The translations under genes and the position numbers were made by a program. Positions 8,471-17,378 of a DNA stretch of 64,000 nucleotides are shown piece by piece. The stretch covers positions 3,596,001 through 3,660,000 of the forward strand of contig NZ_LT629702.1 of the NCBI RefSeq assembly GCF_900103345.1. Reading direction: 5' to 3'. The first letter of the stretch is position 1. Each line of letters opens with the position of its first letter. The notes beneath the pieces were generated by a model. The model did not search any database. It had not been told where the DNA came from and worked only from the letters and a program-made list of their open reading frames with translations. This DNA comes from Pseudomonas azotoformans. Lineage in GTDB: Bacteria; Pseudomonadota; Gammaproteobacteria; Pseudomonadales; Pseudomonadaceae.

Positions 8471-9556
8471 TCAACTGACCTGCTGCGCAAACACCTCGCG
8501 AAACCGCGCCATATCCTGCTTGTCCCCCACCGTCACCCGTACCCACTGCGGCCAGCTTTTAAACACCCGGCCAATCAGCACACCGTGTGCCGCCAGCTTC
8601 TCGATCACCTGCTCCGCCGGCTGTTTCACGTCGATCATGAAGCAGTTGGCCTGTGACGCGGTGCAGATGAAACCACGCCCCTTCAACCAAGCCACAGTTT
8701 CATCACGCAGTTGGCTATTCAGTGCCTTGCGTTGCGGCAGCAGTTTCACGTCTTGCAGGCTGGCAAGGCCACCCAGCAACGTGCTGCCTGCCGGCACGTT
8801 ATCACCGCCAAACACGGCCAGCCGCTCCAGCAGCGCCGGATGACCGATCGCCAGGCCCAGGCGGGCGCCGGCCATGCCGTAGATTTTCGAGAAGGTGCGC
8901 AGCACCAGCAGGTCGTCGTGGTCCTTGACCCAACTGACCACGCTGGGAACATCGGCAAAGTCGATATAGGCCTCGTCCACCACCAGCACGCTGCCTTTGG
9001 GTTTGTTTGCCAAGGCCTGGCGGATGGCATCAGTGGGCGTGACAGTACCGGTAGGGTTGTTGGGGTTGCACAGATAGAGCATGCCGGCCTGGGGATCGGC
9101 GGCGAGCATGGCCGGGATGTCGTGGGCGTGGTCGGCGTTGAGGCTGACTTCCTTCACCGAGGCCCTGTTCGACTCAGCGGCCTGGCGTGGCACTTCGTAG
9201 GATGGTGTGGGCATCACCAGCCCACGGGTTTCGCTGGTGAATGCCAGCACGGCATAACGCAGGGCAGCCATGGAGCCGGCAAATACCGCCACCTGTTCTT
9301 CGGCAATGCCCTGTTGCTGGGCAAACAGCCCGGCCAGGGCGTACATGTGTTTGTAGGGGTAACGCCCGGACGTTGCGATTCCCTTGTGCATGGCGTCGCG
9401 GGCAGCCCGTGATGGCCCGTAGGGGCTTTCGTTGTAGTTGAGCAGCACCTTGTCAGGCTTGGTCGGCGGCGGGCTGGCAACCGCCCAATCGAGGCGTCCC
9501 AGCAGAGGCAGGGCGGCGCCCAGGGCGAGAAGGGACCGACGACTTACGCTGACCAT
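8471..9556 (-). CDS. Tat-exported HisC-like PLP aminotransferase
   Basis: A class I/II PLP aminotransferase related to histidinol-phosphate aminotransferases. Key sites are intact: NPNNPTG at 164-170, DEAYIDF at 194-200 and the PLP lysine Lys224 in TFSKIYGMAG. Unusually, residues 1-28 form a twin-arginine signal (SRRSLLAL then a hydrophobic run), predicting export of the folded holoenzyme to the periplasm. The ATG at 9556 is preceded by AAGGAG. A longer frame upstream lacks this support. There are no his genes nearby, so a histidine-synthesis role is unlikely. Periplasmic PLP enzymes are known in pyoverdine maturation, but none of that pathway is visible. Substrate unknown. Confidence 0.88.
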   Translation of the reverse strand: MVSVSRRSLLALGAALPLLGRLDWAVASPPPTKPDKVLLNYNESPYGPSRAARDAMHKGIATSGRYPYKHMYALAGLFAQQQGIAEEQVAVFAGSMAALRYAVLAFTSETRGLVMPTPSYEVPRQAAESNRASVKEVSLNADHAHDIPAMLAADPQAGMLYLCNPNNPTGTVTPTDAIRQALANKPKGSVLVVDEAYIDFADVPSVVSWVKDHDDLLVLRTFSKIYGMAGARLGLAIGHPALLERLAVFGGDNVPAGSTLLGGLASLQDVKLLPQRKALNSQLRDETVAWLKGRGFICTASQANCFMIDVKQPAEQVIEKLAAHGVLIGRVFKSWPQWVRVTVGDKQDMARFREVFAQQVS

Positions 9557-9650
9557 AGGGCTACTCCTTGTAGGCGGGTGATGGATTCGCACAGCACGTA
9601 CTGAGGGGTATGACGAGAAAAACTCCAGGGGATTTAAACCCGCGCCCAAG

Positions 9651-9687
9651 AAAAAGCCCCGCGCTTCTCTCGAAGGCGGGGCTTTTT
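9651..9687 (-). terminator. Rho-independent terminator of the cyo operon
   Basis: A hairpin with AAAAAGCCCCGC on one side and GCGGGGCTTTTT on the other, so it has U-runs in both directions. It lies 15 bases beyond the cyoE stop codon and ends the cyoABCDE transcript on the minus strand. It would also block readthrough from the plus strand. Confidence 0.9.
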
Positions 9688-9701
9688 CACTGCGGGACCA
9701 C

Positions 9702-10589
9702 TCAGTGAGCGTAGGTCAACAACAGCTCTTTCGGCACTTGGAAATCCAGGGACATCATCACGCTCAGCGCGGTGATGGTGAAGATCGAGAACACGAACAG
9801 CTTGCGCGCCCAGACGGTGTCATCCACCGCCTTGTAGCCGGTCCAGGCCATGTATAACCAGTACATGCCCATGGCGGCAGCGACGGCGAGGTAGCTCATG
9901 CCGGCGTAGCCACTGAAGGTCAACATCAAGGTCGCCACGAGGAAGGCCAGGATGTACAGCAGGATGTGTTTCTTGGCGACCTGGATACCACGTTTTACCG
10001 GCAGGACCGGAATCGAAGCAGCCAGGTAGTCATTGAAGCGGAAAATCGCGATGGCGTAGGAATGCGGCATCTGCCACAGGCTGAACATCACCAGTAGCGT
10101 CAGCGCGGCCATGTCGAAGCTATTGGTTACAGCCACATAACCAATCACCGGCGGCATCGCCCCCGACAGACTGCCCACCAGCGTGCCGTGAACCGACTTG
10201 CGCTTGAGGTACAGGCTGTAGAGGCCGACGTAGATGACAAAACCGATCACGGCAAACAGCGCCGCCAGCGGGTTGGCCACCTTGTACAACAACGCCACAC
10301 CGGCAACACCCAGGACGGTCGCGTAGATCAGTGCCAGTTTCAGGGAGATGAGGCCCTGGACCAGCACACGATTCTTGGTGCGCTCCATCTTGATATCGAT
10401 GTCACGGTCGATGCAGTTGTTGAACACACATCCGGAAGCTACCACCAGGGACGTACCGATCATTGCAGCCAGGAAGATGGCCAGATCGACATGTCCCTTG
10501 GAGGCCAGGAAGAAACCGCCCGCCACAGAAAGCACGTTACCGAAAATGATCCCCGGTTTGGTGATTTGGATAAAGTGCTTAAGCGACAT
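9702..10589 (-). CDS. cyoE: Protoheme IX farnesyltransferase (heme O synthase)
   Basis: CyoE converts heme b to heme O by adding a farnesyl group, supplying the high-spin heme of the bo3 oxidase encoded upstream. The 295-residue protein matches the family length and is an UbiA-type polytopic membrane enzyme. The Asp-rich prenyl-diphosphate site is visible as [18 protein letters not shown], and a second conserved loop follows around [20 protein letters not shown]. It is the last gene of cyoABCDE, 11 bases after cyoD, and is followed by a strong terminator. Confidence 0.98.
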   Translation of the reverse strand: MSLKHFIQITKPGIIFGNVLSVAGGFFLASKGHVDLAIFLAAMIGTSLVVASGCVFNNCIDRDIDIKMERTKNRVLVQGLISLKLALIYATVLGVAGVALLYKVANPLAALFAVIGFVIYVGLYSLYLKRKSVHGTLVGSLSGAMPPVIGYVAVTNSFDMAALTLLVMFSLWQMPHSYAIAIFRFNDYLAASIPVLPVKRGIQVAKKHILLYILAFLVATLMLTFSGYAGMSYLAVAAAMGMYWLYMAWTGYKAVDDTVWARKLFVFSIFTITALSVMMSLDFQVPKELLLTYAH

Positions 10590-10600
10590 CGGGTCTTACC

Positions 10601-10942
10601 TCACTTCGCCATCATGAACGTATGGATGCTGAACATGATCCATATCGACAGGCCAACCAGCAGCACGATTACGATCCCTGCGAACACGAATGCAACCACG
10701 TTATCGCGCTGTTCCTTGGAACGGTCCAGGTGCAGGAAGTACACCAGGTGAACCAGAACCTGAATCACCGCGAATGCCAGCACGATCATCAAGGTGATCG
10801 ACTTCGGCAGGGTCGGGTACATCACCAGACCGAACGGGATGAGCGTCAGGATTACCGACAGGATGAAGCCGATGGCGTACGACTTGACGCTGCCGTGGCT
10901 TGCATCATGGCTGTCATGGTCATGGGAGTGTGCATTAGCCAT
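10601..10942 (-). CDS. cyoD: Cytochrome bo3 ubiquinol oxidase subunit IV
   Basis: A 113-residue small subunit of the cytochrome bo3 oxidase with three transmembrane helices and a histidine-rich N-terminus ([20 protein letters not shown]). It aids assembly of the CuB site and is not catalytic. E. coli CyoD is 109 residues, so length is normal. Its ATG overlaps the stop codon of cyoC by one base, a sign of translational coupling within the operon. Confidence 0.97.
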   Translation of the reverse strand: MANAHSHDHDSHDASHGSVKSYAIGFILSVILTLIPFGLVMYPTLPKSITLMIVLAFAVIQVLVHLVYFLHLDRSKEQRDNVVAFVFAGIVIVLLVGLSIWIMFSIHTFMMAK

Positions 10943-11568
10943 TACAGAGTCCCCATCAGGTAAACAACGGTGAAGACGCAGATCCAGACCACGTCCAGGA
11001 AGTGCCAGAACAGGCTCAGGCAGGTCAGGCGAGTCTTGTTGGTGTTGGTCAGGCCGTGTTTATTGACCTGATACATCATCACCGCCATCCACAGCAGGCC
11101 GGCAGAGACGTGCAGACCGTGGGTGCCTACCAGCGTGAAGAACGCGGACAGGAAGCCGGAACGGTGCGGGCCGTAGCCTTCGGAGATCAGCAGGTGGAAC
11201 TCGTTGATCTCCATGCCGATGAAGCCCAGGCCGAACAGGAAGGTCAGGGCCAACCAGCTCAGTACGCCTTTCTTGTTGCCCTTGTAGAAGGCCAACATGG
11301 CGAAGCCGTAGGTGATCGAACTGAACAACAGCAAGGCGGTTTCGCCGAGCACGTAAGGCAGTTCGAAGATGTCGTGGCCCGACGGGCCACCCGCTACGTT
11401 GTTTACCAGTACCGCGTACACCGCGAAGATCGACGCAAACAAGATGCAGTCGGTCATCAGGTAGAGCCAGAAACCGAAAACGGTCATCGGCCCCGAGTCG
11501 TGGTGATGGTCATCGTGCCCATGGTCATCGACATGGGCGTGTCCAGCATTGGTCACTAAGTTCGACAT
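10942..11568 (-). CDS. cyoC: Cytochrome bo3 ubiquinol oxidase subunit III
   Basis: A 208-residue five-helix subunit of the COX3 family. After a His/Asp-rich N-terminal tail ([17 protein letters not shown]) come the membrane helices, with conserved [20 protein letters not shown] and [14 protein letters not shown]. Subunit III stabilises the proton-pumping core. It lies three bases downstream of cyoB and overlaps cyoD by one base, so the operon is tightly packed. Confidence 0.98.
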   Translation of the reverse strand: MSNLVTNAGHAHVDDHGHDDHHHDSGPMTVFGFWLYLMTDCILFASIFAVYAVLVNNVAGGPSGHDIFELPYVLGETALLLFSSITYGFAMLAFYKGNKKGVLSWLALTFLFGLGFIGMEINEFHLLISEGYGPHRSGFLSAFFTLVGTHGLHVSAGLLWMAVMMYQVNKHGLTNTNKTRLTCLSLFWHFLDVVWICVFTVVYLMGTL

Positions 11569-11571
11569 GGT

Positions 11572-13590
11572 TTAAGCCTGTTCCAACGAGGTTTCTACAC
11601 GGTTGGCCGGGATTTTCTTCTCGGCTACCAGGCGAGCGTGCTGCTCGGCTTCGATGCGCTCGATCGTTTCGACCGGCACCATGTAGCCTTGATCATCACG
11701 GGCAGCGTGAATGATGAAGTAACCGATGGTGCCCACCAGACTCGCGATTGCCAGCCACCAGATGTGCCAGATCATCGCGAAACCGAACACGGTCAACAGC
11801 GCGCCCATCACCACGCCAGTGGCGGTGTTGTTTGGCATGTGGATCGGCTCATAGTGCTTCGGACGCTGGTACGCAGTACCGTCTTCCTTGGCTTCGGTGA
11901 ACGCATCAATGGTGTTCGCAGTCGGGATCACGGCGAAGTTGTAGAACGGCGGTGGCGACGAAGTCGACCATTCCAGGGTATGGCCATTCCATGGGTCACC
12001 GGAGTCGCAAGCGTTCTGCTTACGGTCACGGATACTCACGTACAGCTGGATCAGCTGGCAGGCGATACCCACAGCGATCATCACCGCACCGAACATGGCG
12101 ACGTACAGGTACGGCACCCACTCAGGGTTGGTAGTGGCGTTCAGACGACGGGTCATGCCCATGAAGCCCAACGCGTAGAGCGGCATGAACGCGACGAAGA
12201 AGCCCGAGATCCAGAACCAGAATGCAGCCTTGCCCCAACCTTCGTGCAGCTTGAAGCCGAACGCTTTCGGGAAGTAGAAGCTGAAACCAGCGATGTAACC
12301 GAATACAGCACCACCGATGATCACGTTGTGGAAGTGAGCGATCACGAACAGGCTGTTGTGCAGGACGAAGTCAGCACCCGGGATGGCCAGCAGTACGCCG
12401 GTCATGCCGCCGATGGCGAAGGTCACCATGAAGCCCAGGGTCCACAGAACCTGGCTGGTGATACGCAGACGGCCGTGGTAGATGGTGAACAGCCAGTTGA
12501 ATAGCTTCACCCCCGTCGGGATGGAAATCAGCATCGTCGCCAGACCGAAGAAGGCGTTGACGCTGGCACCCGAACCCATGGTGAAGAAGTGGTGCAGCCA
12601 AACCATGAAGCCCAGTACAGAGATCGCGCCCGATGCGTAGACCATCGAGTGGTGACCGAACAGGCGCTTGCCGGTAAAGGTCGAGATCACTTCGGAGAAG
12701 ATACCGAACGCTGGCAGGATCAGGATGTACACCTCAGGGTGACCCCATGCCCAGAACAGGTTCACGTACATCATTGGATTGCCACCAAGTTCGTTGGTGA
12801 AAATGTGGAAATCCAGGTAACGGTCAAGCGACAGCAGCGCCATGGTAGCGGCCAGGATCGGGAACGAAGCCACGATCAGGACGTTGGCCCAGGTGCAGGT
12901 CCAGGTGAAGATCGGCATGTCCATCAGTTTCATGCCAGGGGCGCGCATTTTCAGGACGGTGGCCAGGAAGTTGACCCCCGTCAATGTCGTCCCGAGCCCT
13001 GATAACTGTAGCGCCCAGATGTAGTAGTCGACACCCACGCCAGGGCTGTACTGGATACCCGACAATGGCGGATACGCAACCCAACCGGTCTTGGCGAATT
13101 CGCCGACGCCCAGGGATACGTTGATCAGCACCACGCCAGAAACCAGCAGCCAGAAGCTCAGGGAGTTCAGGAACGGGTAGGCAACGTCACGCGCACCGAT
13201 CTGCAGCGGCAACGCAAGGTTCATCAGGCCGGTGAAGAATGGCATCGCCATGAAGATGATCATGATCACACCGTGGGCGGTGAAGATCTGGTCATAGTGT
13301 TCAGGTGGCAGGTAGCCAGGCGAACCCTCGGTGGCCATGGCCAACTGGGTACGCATCATGATGGCGTCGGCAAAACCACGCAGCAGCATGACCATGGCAA
13401 CGATGACGTACATGACGCCGATTTTCTTGTGGTCGACCGACGTCAGCCACTCGGTCCACAGGTAGGTCCACTTCTTGAAATAAGTGATTGCTGCAAACAG
13501 TGCCAGACCACCCAGCGCGATCATGGCGATGGTCACCATCACGATCGGCTCGTGGAACGGGACCGCATCCCAACTTAATTTACCAAACAT
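11572..13590 (-). CDS. cyoB: Cytochrome bo3 ubiquinol oxidase subunit I
   Basis: The catalytic subunit of the proton-pumping bo3 quinol oxidase, which reduces oxygen to water with electrons from ubiquinol. The 672-residue protein has about 15 membrane helices. The CuB and cross-linked His-Tyr site is seen in [15 protein letters not shown], further heme and CuB histidines in [10 protein letters not shown] and [12 protein letters not shown], and the quinol-oxidase-type N-terminal helix is present. The length is close to E. coli CyoB (663). The gene lies three bases after cyoA. Confidence 0.99.
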   Translation of the reverse strand: MFGKLSWDAVPFHEPIVMVTIAMIALGGLALFAAITYFKKWTYLWTEWLTSVDHKKIGVMYVIVAMVMLLRGFADAIMMRTQLAMATEGSPGYLPPEHYDQIFTAHGVIMIIFMAMPFFTGLMNLALPLQIGARDVAYPFLNSLSFWLLVSGVVLINVSLGVGEFAKTGWVAYPPLSGIQYSPGVGVDYYIWALQLSGLGTTLTGVNFLATVLKMRAPGMKLMDMPIFTWTCTWANVLIVASFPILAATMALLSLDRYLDFHIFTNELGGNPMMYVNLFWAWGHPEVYILILPAFGIFSEVISTFTGKRLFGHHSMVYASGAISVLGFMVWLHHFFTMGSGASVNAFFGLATMLISIPTGVKLFNWLFTIYHGRLRITSQVLWTLGFMVTFAIGGMTGVLLAIPGADFVLHNSLFVIAHFHNVIIGGAVFGYIAGFSFYFPKAFGFKLHEGWGKAAFWFWISGFFVAFMPLYALGFMGMTRRLNATTNPEWVPYLYVAMFGAVMIAVGIACQLIQLYVSIRDRKQNACDSGDPWNGHTLEWSTSSPPPFYNFAVIPTANTIDAFTEAKEDGTAYQRPKHYEPIHMPNNTATGVVMGALLTVFGFAMIWHIWWLAIASLVGTIGYFIIHAARDDQGYMVPVETIERIEAEQHARLVAEKKIPANRVETSLEQA

Positions 13591-13593
13591 CGT

Positions 13594-14535
13594 TTACTCC
13601 TCTGCCCCAGCAGTTGAATGCGAGCCCGTGTCAGAACCTTCAACCGCGGCCACTTCTTTCTTCTCGTGCTTGACCGGCTTGCCTGGCTTCATACCTTCGT
13701 ACTTGTCGACGATTTTCTGAAACAGGTTCGGCTCATACGTGGAGTACAGGGCGACTGGGTTGTTCTGGCTTGGTTTGGTCAGGGCATCGTATTCAGCTTG
13801 ATCAAGCTGTTTAGGTGCGGCCTTGACTTCGGCTACCCAGGCGTTGAAATCTTCCTGGCTCGTCGAGATCGCTTTGAATTTCATGCCGGTGAAGCCAGCG
13901 CCGCTGTAGTTCGCGGAGATGCCTTCCATTTCAGCTTTTTCGTTGGCGATCAGGTGCAGGCGGGTCTGCATGCCTGCCATCGCGTAGATCTGGCCACCCA
14001 GGGCTGGGATGAAGAACGAGTTCATCACGGCGTCGGAGGTGATCCGGAAATTAAGCGGGGTGTTCTCGGGGAACTTGATCTCGTTGACCGTGGCGATACC
14101 CAGGTCCGGGTAGATGAACAGCCACTTCCAGTCCAGCGCGACCACTTCGATGTTGATCGGCTTGACGTCGGACTCCAGCGGACGGTACGGGTCCAGCTCG
14201 TGGGTCGACTTATAGGTGATGTAACCCAGGGCGATGATGATGAGGATCGGGACCAACCACACCGCGATTTCGATCTTGGTGGAGTGCGACCACTTCGGCG
14301 CGTAGGTCGCGCTGGTGTTCGACGCGCGGTATTTCCAGGCGAAGGCGAAGGTCATGATGATCACAGGGACCACGACCAGCAGCATCAGCAGGGTGGCGGT
14401 GATGATCAGGTTTCGTTGATCCAGACCGATCTGTCCTTTCGGGTCCATCAAGGTCCACTTGCAGCCTCCCAGCATTAACATCATGCCAAGCAGCGGCAAA
14501 AAGCCTAGTAATCGGGGGTACCTGTTTTTACTCAT
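13594..14535 (-). CDS. cyoA: Cytochrome bo3 ubiquinol oxidase subunit II (lipoprotein)
   Basis: Subunit II of the bo3 oxidase and first gene of cyoABCDE. The chosen ATG at 14535 gives 313 residues (E. coli 315) and a lipoprotein signal ending MLGGC, so the N-terminal Cys is lipid-anchored. An in-frame extension to 14589 would bury this signal. A GAGGT ribosome site precedes the ATG. Two membrane helices are followed by a periplasmic cupredoxin fold (KWLFIYPDLGIATVNEIKFP) that has lost the CuA ligands, as expected of quinol oxidases. The C-terminal tail is rich in Lys, Glu and Ser. Confidence 0.97.
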   Translation of the reverse strand: MSKNRYPRLLGFLPLLGMMLMLGGCKWTLMDPKGQIGLDQRNLIITATLLMLLVVVPVIIMTFAFAWKYRASNTSATYAPKWSHSTKIEIAVWLVPILIIIALGYITYKSTHELDPYRPLESDVKPINIEVVALDWKWLFIYPDLGIATVNEIKFPENTPLNFRITSDAVMNSFFIPALGGQIYAMAGMQTRLHLIANEKAEMEGISANYSGAGFTGMKFKAISTSQEDFNAWVAEVKAAPKQLDQAEYDALTKPSQNNPVALYSTYEPNLFQKIVDKYEGMKPGKPVKHEKKEVAAVEGSDTGSHSTAGAEE

Positions 14536-15326
14536 CTCACGACCTCTAAAGCAGCTTGCGCAATGCAGTTGGGTTTTGATCGCCAACACTTCACCCTGCC
14601 AAGGGTTGGCATTTCTCTTCGATTGAATAAGAGCCTGCCCATCACGTCATAAGGGGACGTTTCACGGACCTGCGGTGAGTTCTTATTCGATTTCGTGGTT
14701 AAAGGCCTTGTTACAGACCAATTCCATTTGGTGCGGATAGTTGAAAGGCTGTCGGAACCTTGGGGTCGCACAGAGCCGTCCATCTGCCCTTCGACCGCTC
14801 CGGTGCTCAAATATTGAACAGCACCGGACATTCAGTGCGGGCGATTGTAGTTAGCTAGCGATGTATAAACCATGTCTTATAAAGAAATAATTTTTATCGA
14901 TTACAGCAATAATCCTTCACCATTATTGCAACGGTTCGCGATCTTATCGTGTTCGATTCTCAACAAAAACCACAAAAATTGCCGTGTTATAGGGCAGCCT
15001 GCCGCACCCCTTACCGCGTGTAAGGGGCTGCCAAACCGATGCAACCCCCCATAAAACAAGGCATTCGGACATCACTGAATCCCTGGCGCGGCGCGAGGTG
15101 CGCGGCCTTCCCTGCGCCCCGAACTGACAGCACATCTTGGCGGTTTTATGCAAATTTAAGCGGGTGTTCGGCGGGTCAGAAACGTCCTGCGGCGGCTTCC
15201 GTGTGACAACATGTCGCACACTGCGCGCACCCAAAATTGTCCGGCGTCACGTTCCATTCACAAATCCCCACACGCAAAAACGCCCCGGCCTTCTTGAGGA
15301 AGCGCCGGGGCGTTTGAGTGAATGAT
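14536..15326. promoter_or_regulatory. Long cyo leader and promoter region with three perfect inverted repeats
   Basis: About 740 bases between cyoA and the dsbB terminator with no convincing gene. Three perfect inverted repeats stand out: TCCGGTGCT/AGCACCGGA at 14799-14828 (12-nt loop), GCAATAAT/ATTATTGC at 14906-14929 (8-nt spacer) inside an AT-rich segment, and CCCCTTAC/GTAAGGGG at 15007-15027 (5-nt spacer). The AT-rich block at about 14870-14960 is the likeliest place for the minus-strand cyo promoter, and the second repeat could be an operator within it. No ANR box of the form TTGAT-N4-ATCAA was found. Function is inferred. Confidence 0.5.
15275..15315 (-). terminator. Rho-independent terminator of dsbB
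   Basis: A GC-rich hairpin formed by ACGCCCCGGC and GCCGGGGCGT with a U-run on the minus strand (GGGGCGTTTTTG). It lies 11 bases beyond the dsbB stop. Confidence 0.88.
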
Positions 15327-15833
15327 TCAGGCTCTGCGCTGGCGATTGCGATAGATGCCCAGCGGCACCAGAATCACGGTCAGCACGAAGGCAACCAATG
15401 CCCATTGCGCCAGGGAAAGCCCCAGGACGGGTGGGTACGGTGTGCTGCAGAAGCCATCGACCTGGAAGCCCAGGGGGAATACCTTGGCGAGCGGCAGGTC
15501 ATCGACGATCGGTTGCAGCACATCGATGCCGCAGCTGACCTGGGGGAAGAACTGGGTGTACACGTGATGACCGGCGGCAGCGACACCGCCAAGGGCGCTG
15601 AGCACCACCAGGCCCTCGAATAGCGTGATCGCACCTTTTTTGCGCATGGCCGCGCCGATGAACGCGAAGATCGCAATCAACAGCAAGGCATAGCGTTGCA
15701 GGATGCACAGCGGGCATGGCGCCTCGCCGAGTACCACCTGCATGTACAACGCACCGCCGATCAGCGCCAGGCAGATGATGCCCAGCAACACCAGAAAGCG
15801 CCGCTCCCTGCCTAAACGCAATTCGTCACTCAT
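15327..15833 (-). CDS. dsbB: Disulfide bond formation protein B
   Basis: An inner-membrane quinone reductase that reoxidises periplasmic DsbA, so that disulfide formation feeds electrons to the respiratory chain. The 168-residue protein has four membrane helices, the redox pair CPLC in EAPCPLCILQRY, and the second periplasmic pair in SCGIDVLQP and GFCSTPYPP. The ATG at 15833 (MSDELRLGRERR) is chosen because the 16-residue extension upstream has no family support. It stands alone with its own terminator, divergently arranged to nothing on this side. Pseudomonads often carry two dsbB genes and I cannot tell which copy this is. Confidence 0.93.
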   Translation of the reverse strand: MSDELRLGRERRFLVLLGIICLALIGGALYMQVVLGEAPCPLCILQRYALLLIAIFAFIGAAMRKKGAITLFEGLVVLSALGGVAAAGHHVYTQFFPQVSCGIDVLQPIVDDLPLAKVFPLGFQVDGFCSTPYPPVLGLSLAQWALVAFVLTVILVPLGIYRNRQRRA

Positions 15834-15943
15834 CCCCGTATCCCTTTGTTTGGTTGTGCCAATGGCCGCAAGTTTACACACAGGCCACCGTTTAAACAGA
15901 GGGGGGTTAACAGCGGATTAATCCAGAGAAATAGACCGCTGTA

Positions 15944-16032
15944 TGTGGGAGGGGGCTTGCCCCCGATAGCAGTGCATCAGCCAGCTTACGTGCAACCGAC
16001 CTACCGCTATCGGGGGCAAGCCCCCTCCCACA
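15944..16032. repeat. REP inverted pair (family A)
   Basis: Arms TGTGGGAGGGGGCTTGCCCC and its complement flank a short spacer. This is the classical intergenic REP pair of the P. fluorescens group. It sits just past the hmp stop codon and could act as a transcript end stabiliser. Confidence 0.93.
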
Positions 16033-16044
16033 CCTTTGACCGCC

Positions 16045-17226
16045 TTATTCCAGAGCCGCAGCCGGGCCAAAGAATTCATAGCGGCTTTGCTGCTCGGGTA
16101 CGCCCAGGGCCTTGAGGTGGCGCTTGATCGCGGCCATGAAGCCTTTAGGCCCGAGGAAGTAAGCGTCCAGGTCACGCTGCTCGGGCAGCCAGGCGGCCAG
16201 TTGTTCCTGGCTGAGCAAGCCCACCTTGTCCGCCGCCGGGCTTACGCCATCGTCTTCGGTGTAGCAGTAGAAGCGCTTGAGTTGCGGATGCTGCGCCGCC
16301 AGGGCGTCCACCCAGTCACGAAACGCATGGACGCCACCGTTACGTGCACAGTGGATGAAGTGCACCGGGCGCTCGGTGGCCAGGGCGGCTTCGAGCATCG
16401 GCAGGGTCGGCGTGATCCCTACCCCACCGCTGATCAGCACCAGCGGTTTATCGCTGGCCGCCAGGGTGAACTCGCCCGACGGGGTGAACAGGTCGATGGT
16501 CGCACCGACATGCAGCTGGTCGTGCAGATAGTTGGACACCCGGCCACCCGCTTCGCGCTTGACGCTGATGCGGTACATTCCGCTATCGGTCAACGCCGAC
16601 AGGGAGTAGTTGCGGCGCACTTCCTCACCGTCGAGCACCAGCTTCATACCGATGTACTGGCCCGGCGCGGCCGCCAGGATCGGGCCGTTATCCACCGGGG
16701 CGAAGTAGAAGGAGATGATCTCGTCACTCTCCACCACGCGCTTGACCACGATAAACGGCCGCGCCCCACGCCAGCCACCGGGCGCCTGGGCTTTCTCGTC
16801 GTAGATCACCGCTTCAGCGCCGATCAGGATATCCGCCAGTTGGCCGTAGGCTGCGCCCCAGGCACTCATGACCTCAGGGGTCGCAATCTCACGGCCCAGC
16901 ACTTCGGAAATCGCCCGCAGCAGGCAGGCACCGACGATCGGGTAATGCTCCGGCAGGATCTGCAGGGCCACGTGCTTGTTGATGATCTTGGCTACCAGGT
17001 CGCCCAACTGGTCGAGCTGATCGATGTGTCGCGCATACATCAACACGCCATTGGCCAAGGCACGGGGCTGGTCGCCACTGGCCTGGTGGGCCTGGTTGAA
17101 CAGCGGGCGGACCTCCGGGTACTCGGACAGCATCATGCGGTAGAAATGGGTGATCAGCGCTTCACCGCCGCTTTCCAGCAGGGGCACGGTGGATTTGACG
17201 ATGGCACGGTCTTGGGCACTAAGCAT
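16045..17226 (-). CDS. hmp: Flavohemoprotein nitric oxide dioxygenase
   Basis: Oxidises nitric oxide to nitrate with oxygen and NAD(P)H, a main aerobic NO defence. Residues 1-140 are the globin domain with the proximal heme ligand His85 in IINKHVALQI. Residues 150-250 form the FAD domain (RNYSLSALTDSGMYRISVKR) and the rest the NAD(P)H domain (LVLISGGVGITPTL). Length 393 equals the family norm. It is divergent from norR, and the shared region holds a sigma-54-like promoter and three NorR boxes, so NorR activation by NO is expected. This is the arrangement called fhp/fhpR in P. aeruginosa. Confidence 0.98.
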   Translation of the reverse strand: MLSAQDRAIVKSTVPLLESGGEALITHFYRMMLSEYPEVRPLFNQAHQASGDQPRALANGVLMYARHIDQLDQLGDLVAKIINKHVALQILPEHYPIVGACLLRAISEVLGREIATPEVMSAWGAAYGQLADILIGAEAVIYDEKAQAPGGWRGARPFIVVKRVVESDEIISFYFAPVDNGPILAAAPGQYIGMKLVLDGEEVRRNYSLSALTDSGMYRISVKREAGGRVSNYLHDQLHVGATIDLFTPSGEFTLAASDKPLVLISGGVGITPTLPMLEAALATERPVHFIHCARNGGVHAFRDWVDALAAQHPQLKRFYCYTEDDGVSPAADKVGLLSQEQLAAWLPEQRDLDAYFLGPKGFMAAIKRHLKALGVPEQQSRYEFFGPAAALE

Positions 17227-17265
17227 GGGAGCCTCCTGGGCTTCTTTACTGATTGCCTTTACCTA

Positions 17266-17282
17266 CTCAGTATTCGTGCCAA
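17266..17282 (-). promoter_or_regulatory. Sigma-54-like promoter of hmp
   Basis: Read on the minus strand, TTGGCACGAATACTGAG has an excellent -24 element (TGGCACG) and a weaker -12 element (CTGA for TTGC). It lies 40 bases upstream of the hmp ATG and next to the NorR boxes, as expected for an enhancer-driven promoter. Confidence 0.7.
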
Positions 17283-17322
17283 CTAATAAATCGTTTATTT
17301 TCAATAACTTAATTAAGTTGTA

Positions 17323-17378
17323 GTCAGTATGACTTCTTATACCTTATAGTCATTATGACTACAAGGAGTCATTATGAC
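17323..17378. promoter_or_regulatory. Three NorR-type enhancer boxes
   Basis: Three copies of the inverted repeat GTCA-N3-TGAC: GTCAGTATGAC at 17323-17333, GTCATTATGAC at 17349-17359 and GTCATTATGAC at 17368-17378. This matches the known NorR core and the usual number of sites. The third box covers the norR start codon at 17374, which suggests that NorR limits its own synthesis while activating hmp. Confidence 0.85.

Noticed and set aside
11638..12504. Long plus-strand frame across cyoB
   Set aside because: His- and Asp-rich composition is typical of the antisense of a membrane protein gene. CyoB is unambiguous.
14640..14700. Possible long stem between TTCGATTGAATAAGAG and TTCTTATTCGATTTCG
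   Set aside because: The pairing is imperfect, with several mismatches, and adds nothing to the three perfect repeats in the same region.
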